Below, in pieces: positions 37,644 to 48,056 of a DNA stretch of 64,000 nucleotides. Source of the DNA: Pseudaestuariivita atlantica (GTDB lineage: Bacteria; Pseudomonadota; Alphaproteobacteria; Rhodobacterales; Rhodobacteraceae). The stretch lies in assembly GCF_001205715.1 (NCBI RefSeq), contig NZ_AQQZ01000001.1:496001-560000 (forward strand), in the 5' to 3' direction. Each line of letters starts with the position of its first letter. The stretch's first letter is position 1. The notes under the pieces were generated by a model, which was not told the DNA's origin, searched no databases, and saw only the letters and a list, made by a program, of their open reading frames with translations. A program made the position numbers and the translations under genes.

Positions 37644-38669
37644 GTGAGCAGGACCTATATCCGCCCCCTCGTGCAGGCCGGGCCGCACCGGCCCGACGAC
37701 GCGCAGACGTTGGCGGGCGGGCGGCTGTGGTTCACCGAGGTACTGGAACTGTCGCGCGGTGCCGCGCCGGTGCGGAGGGCGGCCTCTGGCCTTGACGAGG
37801 CGTCCCTGCGGCGGCTGACGGCCGGGCGCGGGCGGCTTGCGGGGCTCGACATGAGCCAGTGCAACGTCATGGGCATCCTGAACGTGACGCCCGACAGCTT
37901 TTCCGATGGTGGCCTGCACGCGGCCCCCGCACAGGCCAGCCGCGCGGGGCGGCGGATGGTGGCGGACGGGGCGCATATCCTTGATATCGGGGGTGAATCC
38001 ACCCGGCCGGGCGCCGAACCGGTGCCGGTCGAGGCCGAAATCGCCAGGATCGAGCCGGTGATGCGCGCGGTGCGCCACGGCACGCCGGTGGCGATGTCGA
38101 TCGACACGCGCAAACGCGCGGTGGCCGAGGTGGCGCTGGCGGCGGGCGCGGGGCTGATCAACGACGTGTCGGGCTTCACCCACGATCCCGAACTCGCGGT
38201 TCTTGCCGCCGAACGGAGCGTGCCCGTCTGCCTGATGCATGCCCGCGGCGATCCGCAGACGATGCAGAACGATCCGCGCTATGACGATGTGCTGCTTGAC
38301 GTCTACGACTTCCTCGAGGCGCAGGTGGCCCACCTGGAAAGCCTCGGCCTGCCGCGATGCCAGGTCCTTGTCGATCCGGGCATCGGTTTCGGCAAGACTG
38401 TGGCGCATAACCTCGCGCTGCTGGAGGGGCTGGCGCTGTTCCACAGCCTTGGCTGCCCGATCCTGCTGGGCGCATCGCGCAAGGGGTTCATCGGGCGGAT
38501 CGGGGAGACAAGGGACCCGACCGACCGGTTGGGCGGCTCGGTGGCCGTGGCCTTGTCGGCGGCGGCGCGCGGGGCGCAGGTGGTGCGCGTCCATGACGTA
38601 AAAGAGACCGCACAGGCGCTGAAGCTGTGGCGCGCGGTCGAGGATGGAGGAGAGCGCGATGGCGCGTGA
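37644..38669 (+). CDS. folP: Dihydropteroate synthase
   Basis: A 341-residue enzyme joining hydroxymethyl-dihydropterin diphosphate and p-aminobenzoate. Motifs: [61 protein letters not shown] and [11 protein letters not shown]. The first 70 residues are extra compared with E. coli FolP. I use the GTG at 37644 ([13 protein letters not shown]) since it avoids overlapping folB; the ribosome-binding site is weak. It overlaps glmM by 11 bp. Confidence 0.93.
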   Translation: MSRTYIRPLVQAGPHRPDDAQTLAGGRLWFTEVLELSRGAAPVRRAASGLDEASLRRLTAGRGRLAGLDMSQCNVMGILNVTPDSFSDGGLHAAPAQASRAGRRMVADGAHILDIGGESTRPGAEPVPVEAEIARIEPVMRAVRHGTPVAMSIDTRKRAVAEVALAAGAGLINDVSGFTHDPELAVLAAERSVPVCLMHARGDPQTMQNDPRYDDVLLDVYDFLEAQVAHLESLGLPRCQVLVDPGIGFGKTVAHNLALLEGLALFHSLGCPILLGASRKGFIGRIGETRDPTDRLGGSVAVALSAAARGAQVVRVHDVKETAQALKLWRAVEDGGERDGA

Positions 38670-40002
38670 CCTGTTCGGGACCGATGGGGTGCGGGGTCTT
38701 GCCAACACCCATCCGATGACGGCCGAGATGGCGCTGAAGATCGGCGCGGCGGCGGGGCGCTATTTCCGGCGCGACGACGAGCGCACGCACCGCGTGGTGA
38801 TCGGCAAGGACACCCGCCTGTCGGGCTACATGTTCGAGAACGCGCTGACGGCGGGGTTGACCTCGACCGGCATGAACGTGCTGCTTCTTGGCCCGGTGCC
38901 GACGCCGGCGGTGGGCCTTTTGACCCCGTCGATGCGGGCGGATGTGGGCATCATGATCTCGGCCAGCCACAACCCGGCGCAGGATAACGGGATCAAGTTC
39001 TTCGGGCCCGACGGGTTCAAGCTGTCGGACGAGGCCGAGATGGAGATCGAGGCGCTGATCGCGGGCGGCGTGTCGCCCGTGCAGGCCCGGAACATCGGCC
39101 GCGCCAAGCGGATCGACGACGGTTTGCACCGTTATGTCGAGCGGGTGAAATCGACCTTCCCGGCGGGCATGGGCCTTGACGGGATGAAGGTGGTGATCGA
39201 CTGCGCCAACGGCGCGGCCTACCGCGCGGCGCCGGAAGTGCTGTGGGAATTGGGGGCCGAGGTGATCCCGGTGGGCGTCTCCCCGAACGGCACCAACATC
39301 AACGAGGCCTGCGGTTCAACCAAGCCGCAGACCGCGGCCGAGGCGGTGGTGGCCCACGGGGCCGACGTGGCCCTGTGCCTTGATGGCGATGCCGACCGGA
39401 TGCTGATCCTCGACGAGAACGGGGCCGAGGCGAACGGCGACCAGATCATGGCGCTGATGGCCGCCCGCTGGGCCGATCAGGGACGGCTGAACGGTGGCAC
39501 GCTGGTGGCGACGGTGATGTCGAACCTCGGGCTTGAGCGCTTCTTGCAGGCGCATGGGGTGCGGCTGCACCGCACCGGCGTGGGCGACCGCTATGTCGTG
39601 GAGGCGATGCGCGCGGGCGGCTACAACCTTGGTGGCGAGCAGTCGGGTCACATCGTGATGACCGACTACGCGACCACGGGCGACGGGCTGATGGCCGGCC
39701 TGCAATTCCTGGCCGAGATGGTGCGGACCGGCGCGAAGGCCTCGACCCTTGCGCGCAGTTTCACGCCGGTGCCGCAGCTTCTGAAGAACGTGCGGTTCAG
39801 CGCCGGGCAGGCGCCGCTGGATGCCGACAGCGTGCAGGCGGCCATCGGCGCGTCCGAGGCGCAGCTGGACGGGCAGGGGCGCTTGCTGATCCGCAAGTCG
39901 GGCACCGAGCCCCTGATCCGCGTGATGGCCGAATGCGAGGATGACGCGGTGCTGGTCGAGGCCGTGGACCGCGTGGTCGCTGCCGTCGAAGCGGTGGTGT
40001 AA
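38659..40002 (+). CDS. glmM: Phosphoglucosamine mutase
   Basis: A 447-residue mutase making glucosamine-1-phosphate for UDP-GlcNAc, the precursor of peptidoglycan and LPS. The phospho-Ser loop is [12 protein letters not shown] (Ser about 103), the Mg loop is LDGDADRML, and the sugar loop is [15 protein letters not shown] precedes the ATG at 38659. The folP-glmM order is classic. A forward hairpin repeat follows the stop. Confidence 0.96.
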   Translation: MARDLFGTDGVRGLANTHPMTAEMALKIGAAAGRYFRRDDERTHRVVIGKDTRLSGYMFENALTAGLTSTGMNVLLLGPVPTPAVGLLTPSMRADVGIMISASHNPAQDNGIKFFGPDGFKLSDEAEMEIEALIAGGVSPVQARNIGRAKRIDDGLHRYVERVKSTFPAGMGLDGMKVVIDCANGAAYRAAPEVLWELGAEVIPVGVSPNGTNINEACGSTKPQTAAEAVVAHGADVALCLDGDADRMLILDENGAEANGDQIMALMAARWADQGRLNGGTLVATVMSNLGLERFLQAHGVRLHRTGVGDRYVVEAMRAGGYNLGGEQSGHIVMTDYATTGDGLMAGLQFLAEMVRTGAKASTLARSFTPVPQLLKNVRFSAGQAPLDADSVQAAIGASEAQLDGQGRLLIRKSGTEPLIRVMAECEDDAVLVEAVDRVVAAVEAVV

Positions 40003-40022
40003 CGCCCAACGGTTGCTCGCAC

Positions 40023-40087
40023 CTGCGCGGAATCAAGGGCTTCAGCCCGCCGTGCAGAAACCAGATTGGCAACCGCAACGCTTTGTA
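40023..40087 (+). repeat. Short repeat module linked to copy D
   Basis: GCGCGGAATCAAGGGCTTCA followed by GCCCGCCGTGCA, then AACCGCAACG. It is the forward counterpart of the short modules at 27.5 and 27.7 kb and again lies on the GGAATCAAGG side of a full copy. Confidence 0.7.
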
Positions 40088-40249
40088 CCGCGCGGAATCA
40101 AGGGCTTTAGCCCGCCGCGCATCGACGGGCCGCCCGCACGGCACGTCGATTTGGTGGGGCTTGGTGCATCGCTGGGGCAACTCGCGAACTTGGCAAACAT
40201 AAAATGCGTTAGCCCGCCCGTCGGATCGACGCGCCGCGGCCCGTCTGCA
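40088..40249 (+). repeat. Dispersed 162-bp hairpin repeat, copy D
   Basis: Forward copy in the 297-bp gap between convergent glmM and the aminotransferase gene; with its short module it occupies most of that gap and no gene is present. The small stem is GGGCT/AGCCC. The long stem is ATCGACG/CGTCGAT at about 40120-40150. The middle block keeps CTTGGTGCATCGCTGGGGC and ACTTGGCAAACATAAA; the end block is palindromic GACGCGCCGCGGCCCGTC. Confidence 0.87.
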
Positions 40250-40299
40250 GACGTTTTACAAACTGTTGTTCTTGCTACCGGGCCCGGCCTCGCGCTCCC

Positions 40300-41424
40300 C
40301 TAGATCACCTTGTCCAGCACGCGGGTCAGGCGGGCGAGCGTGGCGTCCACGTCATACAGCTTGTCGAGCCCGAACAGCCCGATGCGGAAGGTGCGGAAAT
40401 CCTCGGGCTCGTCGCATTGCAGCGGCACGCCCGCCGCGATCTGCATGCCTTGGGCGGCGAAGGCCTTGCCTGTCTGGATCTCGGGGTCGTCGGTATAGCT
40501 GACCACCACGCCGGGCGCACCGTATCCGTCCGCCGCGACCGACCGCACGCCGCGTTCGGCGAACCACGCGCGCACCGCGTCGCCCAGTCGCCACTGCGCC
40601 TCTCGCAGGCGGTCGAACCCGTATTCCCGCGTCTCGATCATGGTGTCGCGAAACTCGCGCAGGGCATCGGTGGGCATGGTCGCGTGATAGGCGTGCCCGC
40701 CGCCTTCATAGGTCTGCATGATCGCGTGCCATTTGCCGAGATCCACCGCGAAACTGTCGGATTGCGTGTCGCCCATGCGCGCCACAGCGCGGTCCGACAG
40801 CATCACCAGACCCGCGCAGGGGGAGGCCGACCAGCCCTTTTGCGGGGCCGAGATCAGCACGTCCACGCCCAGCTCGCGCATGTCCACCCAGGCACAGCCC
40901 GACGCGATGCAGTCGAGCACCATAAGCGCGCCGACGTCATGCGCGGCCTCGGCAAGTGCTGCCACGTAATCGTCGGGCAGGATCACGCCCGCCGAGGTCT
41001 CGACGTGCGGGGCGAAGACGACATCGGGCTTCTCGGCCCGGATGCGCGCGGTCACCTCGTCGATGGGCGCCGGGGCAAAGGGCGCGCGGCTGTCATTGCC
41101 GGTCTGGCGGGCCTTCATCACGATGGCCTCGGCGGTCAAGCCGCCGGTTTCCACGATCTGCGACCAGCGGTACGAGAACCAGCCGTTCCGCACCACCAGC
41201 ACGCGCTTGTCGCGGGCGAATTGGCGGGCGACCGCCTCCATCCCGTAGGTGCCGCCGCCGGGCACGATGACAACGGCATCGGCGGCATAGACCTCTTTCA
41301 GCATGTCGGAGATGTCGGTCATCACCTTCTGGAAGGTGCGCGACATGTGGTTGAGCGAGCGGTCGGTGAAGACGACCGAGAATTCTTCGAGCCCCTGTGG
41401 ATCGACGGTATCGAGCAAAGCCAT
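40300..41424 (-). CDS. Class V PLP-dependent aminotransferase
   Basis: A 374-residue fold-type I enzyme of the alanine/serine-glyoxylate aminotransferase group. The PLP lysine is in SAPQKGWSASPC at about residue 190, after the PLP-binding LMVLDCIASGCAW. VPGGGTYGMEA lies near the N-terminus. The substrate cannot be fixed from sequence. The ATG at 41424 has an AGGAGG site 8 bp upstream. Two Lrp regulators lie just upstream on the same strand. Confidence 0.88.
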   Translation of the reverse strand: MALLDTVDPQGLEEFSVVFTDRSLNHMSRTFQKVMTDISDMLKEVYAADAVVIVPGGGTYGMEAVARQFARDKRVLVVRNGWFSYRWSQIVETGGLTAEAIVMKARQTGNDSRAPFAPAPIDEVTARIRAEKPDVVFAPHVETSAGVILPDDYVAALAEAAHDVGALMVLDCIASGCAWVDMRELGVDVLISAPQKGWSASPCAGLVMLSDRAVARMGDTQSDSFAVDLGKWHAIMQTYEGGGHAYHATMPTDALREFRDTMIETREYGFDRLREAQWRLGDAVRAWFAERGVRSVAADGYGAPGVVVSYTDDPEIQTGKAFAAQGMQIAAGVPLQCDEPEDFRTFRIGLFGLDKLYDVDATLARLTRVLDKVI

Positions 41425-41544
41425 GACGTGCACCTCCTGCGATGATGGGGCCAATCTAGGGTGCGCGGCGGCCTGCCGCCACCGCCAAGCGCGCCGGGGA
41501 CGTGCCGCGATGTCGCAGGGCGGGTGCCGATCGGAAACCCGTGG

Positions 41545-42003
41545 CTAGCCCAGTGGACCGGGGCGGCGCTCTTCGCTCAGCAGCACGTTGGCCTCCACAT
41601 CGCCCACGCCCGGCAGGGTCATGATGCGGCGGCGCAGGACGCGTTCGAAATCGGCGATGTCGCGCGCAACAACGCGCAGGCGGTAATCGTAAAGCCCCAG
41701 AACATGTTCGACGGTCTGCACCTCGGGGATGGCGCGGACGGCGCGTTCGAAATCCTCGAGGCTGACGCGCCCCTTGGTGCCAAGCTTCACGCCAAGGAAG
41801 ACGGTGACGCCGAACCCCAGCGCCTCGGCATCAAGCTTCAGGCGGCGGCCCGCCAGCACGCCCGCCTCTTCCAGCCGCCGGATGCGTTTCCACATCGCGG
41901 GTTGCGACAGCCCGAACCGCCGCCCCAGCGCCGAGGCGCTTTGCGTGGCGTCCTCGGACAGAGCGCGCAGCACCTGCCGGTCGATGGTGTCGAGGGAGAT
42001 CAC
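41545..42003 (-). CDS. Lrp/AsnC regulator, second of an overlapping pair
   Basis: A 152-residue regulator with N-terminal helix-turn-helix (LDTIDRQVLRALSEDATQSA, recognition part LSQPAMWKRIRRLEEAG) and a C-terminal RAM domain (VEHVLGLYDYRLRVVARD). Its start overlaps the end of the next regulator gene by four bases (ATGA). The two proteins are different enough to bind different ligands or to form heteromers. The aminotransferase gene lies 120 bp downstream. Confidence 0.92.
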   Translation of the reverse strand: MISLDTIDRQVLRALSEDATQSASALGRRFGLSQPAMWKRIRRLEEAGVLAGRRLKLDAEALGFGVTVFLGVKLGTKGRVSLEDFERAVRAIPEVQTVEHVLGLYDYRLRVVARDIADFERVLRRRIMTLPGVGDVEANVLLSEERRPGPLG

Positions 42004-42470
42004 AGCGGCAGCGCCTCGTCATGGTGGACGCGGGCGACCAGCATCAGCGCCTCGATATCGGCGATGTGGGGCAGGGCGAGGATGCGGTCGCGGTAGATCT
42101 GCTGGTAATGCGCCATGTCGCGGGCCAGGACCGACAAGCGCACGTCGACGCGGCCAAGGAAGGTCTGGATCTCGATCACCTCGGGCACCTCGCGCGCGGC
42201 GGCAAGGAAGGTGTCGAAGGCGCGCGCCTCGCCCTTGTCGAGCGCGATGCGCAGGGACACTTCCACGGCATATCCAAGCGCCGCCCAGTCGATGCGCGCC
42301 TCGACCCCGCGGATGATGCCCGCCTCGCGCATCCGCTCCAGCCGCCGCCAGCCCGCGGCACCCGACAACCCCGCCCGTTCGGCGAGGTCCGCCGCAGAGG
42401 CACCGGGATCGGACTGGAAATAGCGCAGGAGGCGCCTGTCCACATCGTCGAGAATGATTGCTTCGCCCAT
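42000..42470 (-). CDS. Lrp/AsnC regulator, first of an overlapping pair, divergent from ilvC
   Basis: A 156-residue regulator: helix-turn-helix at about 1-60 (LDDVDRRLLRYFQSDPGASA, AERAGLSGAAGWRRLERM), RAM domain after that (IEIQTFLGRVDVRLSVLARD). It is divergent from ilvC, with 115 bp between, so it and its partner are candidates for branched-chain amino-acid control. Confidence 0.92.
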   Translation of the reverse strand: MGEAIILDDVDRRLLRYFQSDPGASAADLAERAGLSGAAGWRRLERMREAGIIRGVEARIDWAALGYAVEVSLRIALDKGEARAFDTFLAAAREVPEVIEIQTFLGRVDVRLSVLARDMAHYQQIYRDRILALPHIADIEALMLVARVHHDEALPL

Positions 42471-43608
<1,138 letters not shown>

Positions 43609-43620
43609 TCCGCGAAAAAG

Positions 43621-43649
43621 CGGGGGCGGGCCATGCAGGCCCGCTCCCG
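43621..43649. terminator. Strong hairpin after ilvC
   Basis: A 12-bp GC-rich stem (with one G:T pair) around loop ATGCA, inner arms GCGGGCC/GGCCCGC. It ends one base before the stop codon of the convergent secreted-protein gene, so it can serve both. No T-run. Confidence 0.6.
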
Positions 43650-43650
43650 G

Positions 43651-44514
43651 CTACTGGGTGACCGGGATATAGGGGTTGTCGGTCAACCAGTAACGATACG
43701 TGTGCGCGGCGCAGGCCGCGCGCATCTCTTCGGGCAGGGGCACGTCGATGAAGGCCTTGCCATGATCGGGTGAGATCAGCCCCTCGCCGTTGCGCGCCGC
43801 ATCAAGGCGGGCTTCGACTGCCTCGATCCGTCCCTTCGTCTTCACGAGGTTGTTCTGGACGGCGTCCGGCAGGCCGCTGATCCGCTCCCTGATCCGGTCG
43901 AGCGTCTGTTTCAGGGCGAGCGCATTGTCGCGGTGCGCCCAAAGCGCCACCGACAGCGTTGTGCCGATCAGGTTCGAGCGGCCCACGATATCGGGATTGT
44001 CGACCTCGCTTTCACGCACCGGCGCGGCGAGGTGGTCGAGCACGACGCAGGTGGAGGTGTTGTCGATCACGTTCGACAGGATGACCGCCGAATTGATCCG
44101 CACGCCGCGTTCGGTGTGCCGCGCCCCGGCGGCCAGCGCGTCGATGACGGCGAGGCTGTCATGTTCGCGGAAAACCCGCACCGCGGGCGCGCCGTAGGTC
44201 TGCAGGATTTCGGCCGCGGTATCCGTCAGCGACAGGTATTCGCGCAGCCACGGCGATTTGCCCGCGAATTCGCGCGAGTTCAGGCGGTCGGCGAATTCCG
44301 GTAGGGCGGAGGTGATGCAGGGCAGCGACCGCTGGTAGTCGAGGCTCAGCGCCTCGGGGATCACCCGTCCGACACCGGCGATGGCGCGGAGTTCGCCGCA
44401 GAAATCCCTTGTATCGGGATCCTTGGCCAGCGCCGCGCCGGGCAGGGCGAGGCAGGTCGCGATGGCGGCGCCGATCCGGGCAATGGCGCGCAAGAGGTCA
44501 GTCGAATGCAACAT
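43651..44514 (-). CDS. Exported protein of unknown function
   Basis: A 287-residue protein with a signal peptide (about 1-30, ALPGAALAKDPD). The mature part is helical with four cysteines (DFCGELRAI, SLPCITSAL, TSTCVVLDHL, RAACAAHTY). I recognise no domain. I chose the ATG at 44514, which places the signal peptide at the N-terminus; the open frame upstream is the neighbour's antisense. It overlaps the preceding membrane-protein gene by 17 bp, so the two are probably translated together and work together at the envelope. Confidence 0.72.
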   Translation of the reverse strand: MLHSTDLLRAIARIGAAIATCLALPGAALAKDPDTRDFCGELRAIAGVGRVIPEALSLDYQRSLPCITSALPEFADRLNSREFAGKSPWLREYLSLTDTAAEILQTYGAPAVRVFREHDSLAVIDALAAGARHTERGVRINSAVILSNVIDNTSTCVVLDHLAAPVRESEVDNPDIVGRSNLIGTTLSVALWAHRDNALALKQTLDRIRERISGLPDAVQNNLVKTKGRIEAVEARLDAARNGEGLISPDHGKAFIDVPLPEEMRAACAAHTYRYWLTDNPYIPVTQ

Positions 44515-45532
44515 GCGGCAAACCCTGGAATTGTGATGGCGCCAGCTTGTCCGCTTCGAGAACCGGGTCAAGGGTCGCCGTTTCCTTGACCTCAACCGCC
44601 ACCGGCGCGGCGGCGGTGGTTTCGGTATAGATGATGTCGGCGACGAATTCATTGAAATCGACGCCCGAGGTGTCGCTTGCATAAAGCTCCACCGGCTCCG
44701 CGGGAACCGAGACGGTCTGCGCCTCGCAGGTGTCGAACAGCGCGTTTTCGACCTGCACGCGGCCGGTGGCCTGCTGGGTCAGGCTGAACATCTGTTGCAG
44801 CGGGCGCGCGGTCGGGTCGGAGGTATCGTGCGCGATCACCTCGACGATGAATTCGCAGGGGCGCTTGTGGGTGAAATAGGGCAGGTAAAGCACGAAACGC
44901 CCATCCTCCAGCGCGACGGGGACCGAGCGGCCGTGCTGGTTGGCGACGAGAAACAGGTTCTTCACGTCGAGGTCTTTAATGGTCCCGGCGGTCCGGTCGG
45001 AGAGGTTGGTGACGATCTTGACGTACTGGCGCTGCGGTTCGAACGCCTTGCGGATCTCGGGGTGCTTTTCGACGAAAAGGTAGCCGGCAAGCAGCGCGAG
45101 GACGCCCGCGCCCCCGGCGATCGAGCCTTTCAGCTTCCACGTCGCGGTGTCGCTTTCCAGCGCGCCGGTGCCCTGCGTGCCGGTGCCGTAAAGCAGGATC
45201 GCGATGCCGAGCACGACGAAGACGAAGGTGAAGGACGAATGCGTGCCGCCCTGCAGAACGACCGAGAAATAAAGGAAAATCCCGCCAAGGATGATAAAGA
45301 ACACGCCGGAAGAGAAGAAGCGGACCAGCGCCACGCGCAGGCCGACGAGGCCGTCGGCGTGCAACTCCTCGACATAATCCATCATCTCCTTCCACTCGAC
45401 ATAGGATTTGAGCGTCGGGGTGGTGGCATCGGGTTCGCGCGCGGCTTTCAGCGCTTCTTCGAGGAACATCCCCTCGCGCAGGAAACCGTCGACCTTGCGA
45501 ACGAAGTTATACTTGGCTTTGGCGTCGGACAT
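44498..45532 (-). CDS. Inner-membrane protein of unknown function
   Basis: A 344-residue protein. The N-terminal 70 residues are soluble (DGFLREGMFLEEALKAAREP). Then three membrane segments follow at about 72-95, 102-118 and 137-155. A C-terminal periplasmic domain of about 190 residues resembles beta structure. No family recognised. The ATG at 45532 starts MSDAKAKYNFVRK; a TTG three codons earlier is possible. Coupled by overlap to the secreted-protein gene downstream. Confidence 0.75.
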   Translation of the reverse strand: MSDAKAKYNFVRKVDGFLREGMFLEEALKAAREPDATTPTLKSYVEWKEMMDYVEELHADGLVGLRVALVRFFSSGVFFIILGGIFLYFSVVLQGGTHSSFTFVFVVLGIAILLYGTGTQGTGALESDTATWKLKGSIAGGAGVLALLAGYLFVEKHPEIRKAFEPQRQYVKIVTNLSDRTAGTIKDLDVKNLFLVANQHGRSVPVALEDGRFVLYLPYFTHKRPCEFIVEVIAHDTSDPTARPLQQMFSLTQQATGRVQVENALFDTCEAQTVSVPAEPVELYASDTSGVDFNEFVADIIYTETTAAAPVAVEVKETATLDPVLEADKLAPSQFQGLPHVAFD

Positions 45533-45631
45533 GGGCTGCAATGCACTCTTGGTTCAATGGCCCAAGCGTAGCAAGTGACCCGATGTCCGACAAGAATTTT
45601 AAATTTCGAACACACGCGGGGCGTGAGCGGG

Positions 45632-45802
45632 TCAGGCGTCGGCGGGTGTGCCGTCGGATGCCTTGTCGGCGGCCAGCGTCGATTTGCGGGCCTTGTCGCT
45701 GTCCATGCGGTGCTGCACCTTCTGTTGCGACCGGATCGCCAAGACGGTCACGCCCAGAAGCGTGAGAAGTGCCAGAATCGGGACGACATAGGGAATATCC
45801 AT
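45632..45802 (-). CDS. Small single-span membrane protein (56 aa)
   Basis: A 56-codon gene with a CGGAGA ribosome-binding site 8 bp before its ATG at 45802. It begins MDIPYVVPILALLTLLGVTV, one membrane span at about 5-23, then a charged tail with many Lys, Asp, Ser and Ala (VQHRMDSDKARKSTLAADKA) ending at TGA. The span-plus-charged-tail layout and the ribosome-binding site argue for a real gene. It lies between the membrane-protein gene and the divergent EamA transporter. Confidence 0.68.
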   Translation of the reverse strand: MDIPYVVPILALLTLLGVTVLAIRSQQKVQHRMDSDKARKSTLAADKASDGTPADA

Positions 45803-45862
45803 TGTGAGTTCTCCGGTTGTCTGATGTTACCGGGTCAACGACATCCGCATCCCGAGGTTCCC

Positions 45863-46783
45863 ATGACGACCAATCCGCCGCAGATCACCGCGACCAGCTG
45901 GGCGCTGGTCGGCGTGCTGAGCCTGACATGGGGCGGTGCTTTCCTGGCCATGGAGATGGGGCTGGAGGGCGTGCCGCCGTTCTGGCTGGCGGCCAGCCGC
46001 ATCCTGCTGGGCAGCTTGCTCATGGGAGCGATCATCTGGGCACGGGGCAAGCCGCTCTTCACCGAGCCGGGCGCGCGTCCGTGGGGCAGGTTGTTCGTGA
46101 TCGGGCTGTTGTCCTCGGCCCTGCCGTTCGCGCTGTTGTGCTGGGGGCAGCAATACGTGACATCGGGGTTCGCGGGGGTCAGCATGGCGGCGGTGGCGCT
46201 GTTCGTGCTGCCCATGGCGCACCTGATGATACCGGGCGAGGGCATGACCTGGCGCACGTCGCTGGGATTTGTCATCGGGTTCGCGGGCGTTGTGTTCCTG
46301 ATCGGGGCACAGGCCTTTGACACGACCGGCGCCGCGCTTGAACCGGCAGGGCGGCTCGCGTGCCTCGCGGCGGCGGGGTGTTATGCGCTGAGTTCGGTGA
46401 TGATGCGGAAGCTGCCGCCCTGTGACCCGGTGACGCTGGCCGGGGTGCTTCTGGCGATCGGTGCGGTACTGGCGGTGCCGCTGGCCTGGGCGGTCGAGGG
46501 GCCGCCGTCGTTGCCGCAAGGCGCGTCGCTCTGGTGGGTGATCTACCTTGGGCTGGTGCCCACGGCCTTTGCCAACGTGTTGCGGGTGGTGCTGGTGCGC
46601 ACGGCGGGACCGGTCTTCATGTCGCTGGTCAACTACCTCGTGCCGGTCTGGTCGGTGCTTCTGGGCTGGATCGTCCTGTCCGAGCCGCTGCCGTCCTCGT
46701 TGCTGCTGGCGCTGATCCTGATCCTTGCGGGCATGGCATTGAGCCAGGGCGCGGCCCTGCGTCGGCTGTTGCTGCGCGCCTGA
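45863..46783 (+). CDS. DMT-superfamily (EamA) transporter
   Basis: A 306-residue permease with ten predicted membrane helices in two EamA repeats: first about 10-145 (LVGVLSLTWGGAFLAMEMGL), second about 155-300 (YLVPVWSVLLGWIVLSEPLP). Such proteins export amino acids or other metabolites. Substrate unknown. I chose the ATG at 45863 (MTTNPPQITATSW). It ends 6 bp from the convergent ubiH gene. Confidence 0.9.
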   Translation: MTTNPPQITATSWALVGVLSLTWGGAFLAMEMGLEGVPPFWLAASRILLGSLLMGAIIWARGKPLFTEPGARPWGRLFVIGLLSSALPFALLCWGQQYVTSGFAGVSMAAVALFVLPMAHLMIPGEGMTWRTSLGFVIGFAGVVFLIGAQAFDTTGAALEPAGRLACLAAAGCYALSSVMMRKLPPCDPVTLAGVLLAIGAVLAVPLAWAVEGPPSLPQGASLWWVIYLGLVPTAFANVLRVVLVRTAGPVFMSLVNYLVPVWSVLLGWIVLSEPLPSSLLLALILILAGMALSQGAALRRLLLRA

Positions 46784-46789
46784 GTGGCG

Positions 46790-47989
46790 TCAGCCCAGCT
46801 TGCGCGTGCCGAGCCCCAGTTGCATCAGCCCGCTCCGCACCGGGGCCACATCGTAAAGCGCCGACATGGCGCGCGCCCGCGCCGACCGCGCCAGTGGCGA
46901 CGCCGCCATCGAGGCGCGGTTGAGGGCGGTGATCCCGGTCACCCGCGCGCTGATATCGGCGTACCGCGCGCGGTGGTAGCGGCGCAGCATCTCTGGCTCT
47001 CCCAGCGTGTCGGGCGCGGCGACGGCGGCATCGCGCAGCGCCACGAGGTCGGCGAGCGACATGTTCAGGCCTTGCGCGCCGATCGGCGGGACGACATGCG
47101 CGGCCTCGGCCACCAGTGCAAGGCGGGGCCCGTCCAGCCGATCGGCCAGTTGCGCGATCATCGGCCAGATCGAGCGGCGCGTGGCGAGCGTGAGCGGCCC
47201 GAGCACGTGGTGCGAGCGTTCCGACATCGCCGCGTTGAACGCGGGTTCATCGAGGTTGTAGACCTCTTGCGCGGCGGGCCCGCGATCCATCCAGACGACG
47301 GCAGAGGCGGGCACGCCGTCCCGGTCGGGCAGGGGCACCAGCGTGAAGGGGCCGCCGGTGTCGTGGATTTCGGTCGAGACGTTGCCATGCGGGATCGGGT
47401 GGGTCACGGCGAAGGCAAGCGCGCGCTGGCCGAACCGGGTGGTGTGTGCCCCGATCCCCGCCGCCTTGCGCGTGGGCGAGTTGCGGCCATCCGCGCCGAT
47501 CACGAGCCGGGCGCGGATGCGGTCGCCATCGGTCAGGTCGATCAGCGCCTCGCCGCTGCGGGGCGTGAAGCGCGCGACGCCTGTGCCGGGACGGAACGTC
47601 ACGCCGGGGGTCTCCGCGACGGCGGCAACCAGTTCGCGCCGCATCAGCCAGTTGGGCACATTCCAGCCAAACGGCGCATCGGACACGTCGGCGGCATCGA
47701 AATCGCGGGTGACGGGCGGGTCGGTCGCCACGTCCATCAGGCGCATGACCTGCAGGGGCGTCGCGTTCTCCCCCAGCCTGACCCAGAGGCCAGCCGCTTC
47801 CAGCGTGTCGCGGGCGGGTTGCAGGAACGCCGTCGAGCGCATGTCGGCCCCGTCCTGCGTGTCGTCGGTCACCGGCGGCACCGGGTCGACACAGATCACG
47901 TCGAACCCCGCCTGTCCGAACAGCAGCGCCGCGGTCAGCCCGGCGATGCCGCCGCCGGAGATCAGGATATCGCAGGTCGTGTCGCTCAT
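46790..47989 (-). CDS. ubiH: UbiH/VisC/Coq6-family FAD hydroxylase
   Basis: A 399-residue flavoprotein monooxygenase of ubiquinone synthesis. The FAD loop is ISGGGIAGLTAALLFGQAGF, the GADGRNSP loop is present, and the second FAD motif reads VAEAAHVVPPIGAQGLNMSL, with AE where GD is usual. The ATG at 47989 gives MSDTTCDIL; another ATG two codons earlier is equally possible. A HAD gene lies upstream on the same strand. The exact ring position hydroxylated cannot be told from sequence. Confidence 0.87.
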   Translation of the reverse strand: MSDTTCDILISGGGIAGLTAALLFGQAGFDVICVDPVPPVTDDTQDGADMRSTAFLQPARDTLEAAGLWVRLGENATPLQVMRLMDVATDPPVTRDFDAADVSDAPFGWNVPNWLMRRELVAAVAETPGVTFRPGTGVARFTPRSGEALIDLTDGDRIRARLVIGADGRNSPTRKAAGIGAHTTRFGQRALAFAVTHPIPHGNVSTEIHDTGGPFTLVPLPDRDGVPASAVVWMDRGPAAQEVYNLDEPAFNAAMSERSHHVLGPLTLATRRSIWPMIAQLADRLDGPRLALVAEAAHVVPPIGAQGLNMSLADLVALRDAAVAAPDTLGEPEMLRRYHRARYADISARVTGITALNRASMAASPLARSARARAMSALYDVAPVRSGLMQLGLGTRKLG

Positions 47990-48056
47990 GGTCATTATGT
48001 AGGTGCAGGGCGGCCCGTGGTCCAAGGGCCGGGGCGGGGCGGTTGGTCGCAGGGCA

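Noticed and set aside
39941-40303. Open frame with RGIKGFSPPRIDGPP-like peptide, also seen in copies A, C and E
   Set aside because: The peptide recurs only because the DNA repeat recurs; it has no ribosome-binding site and runs into glmM.
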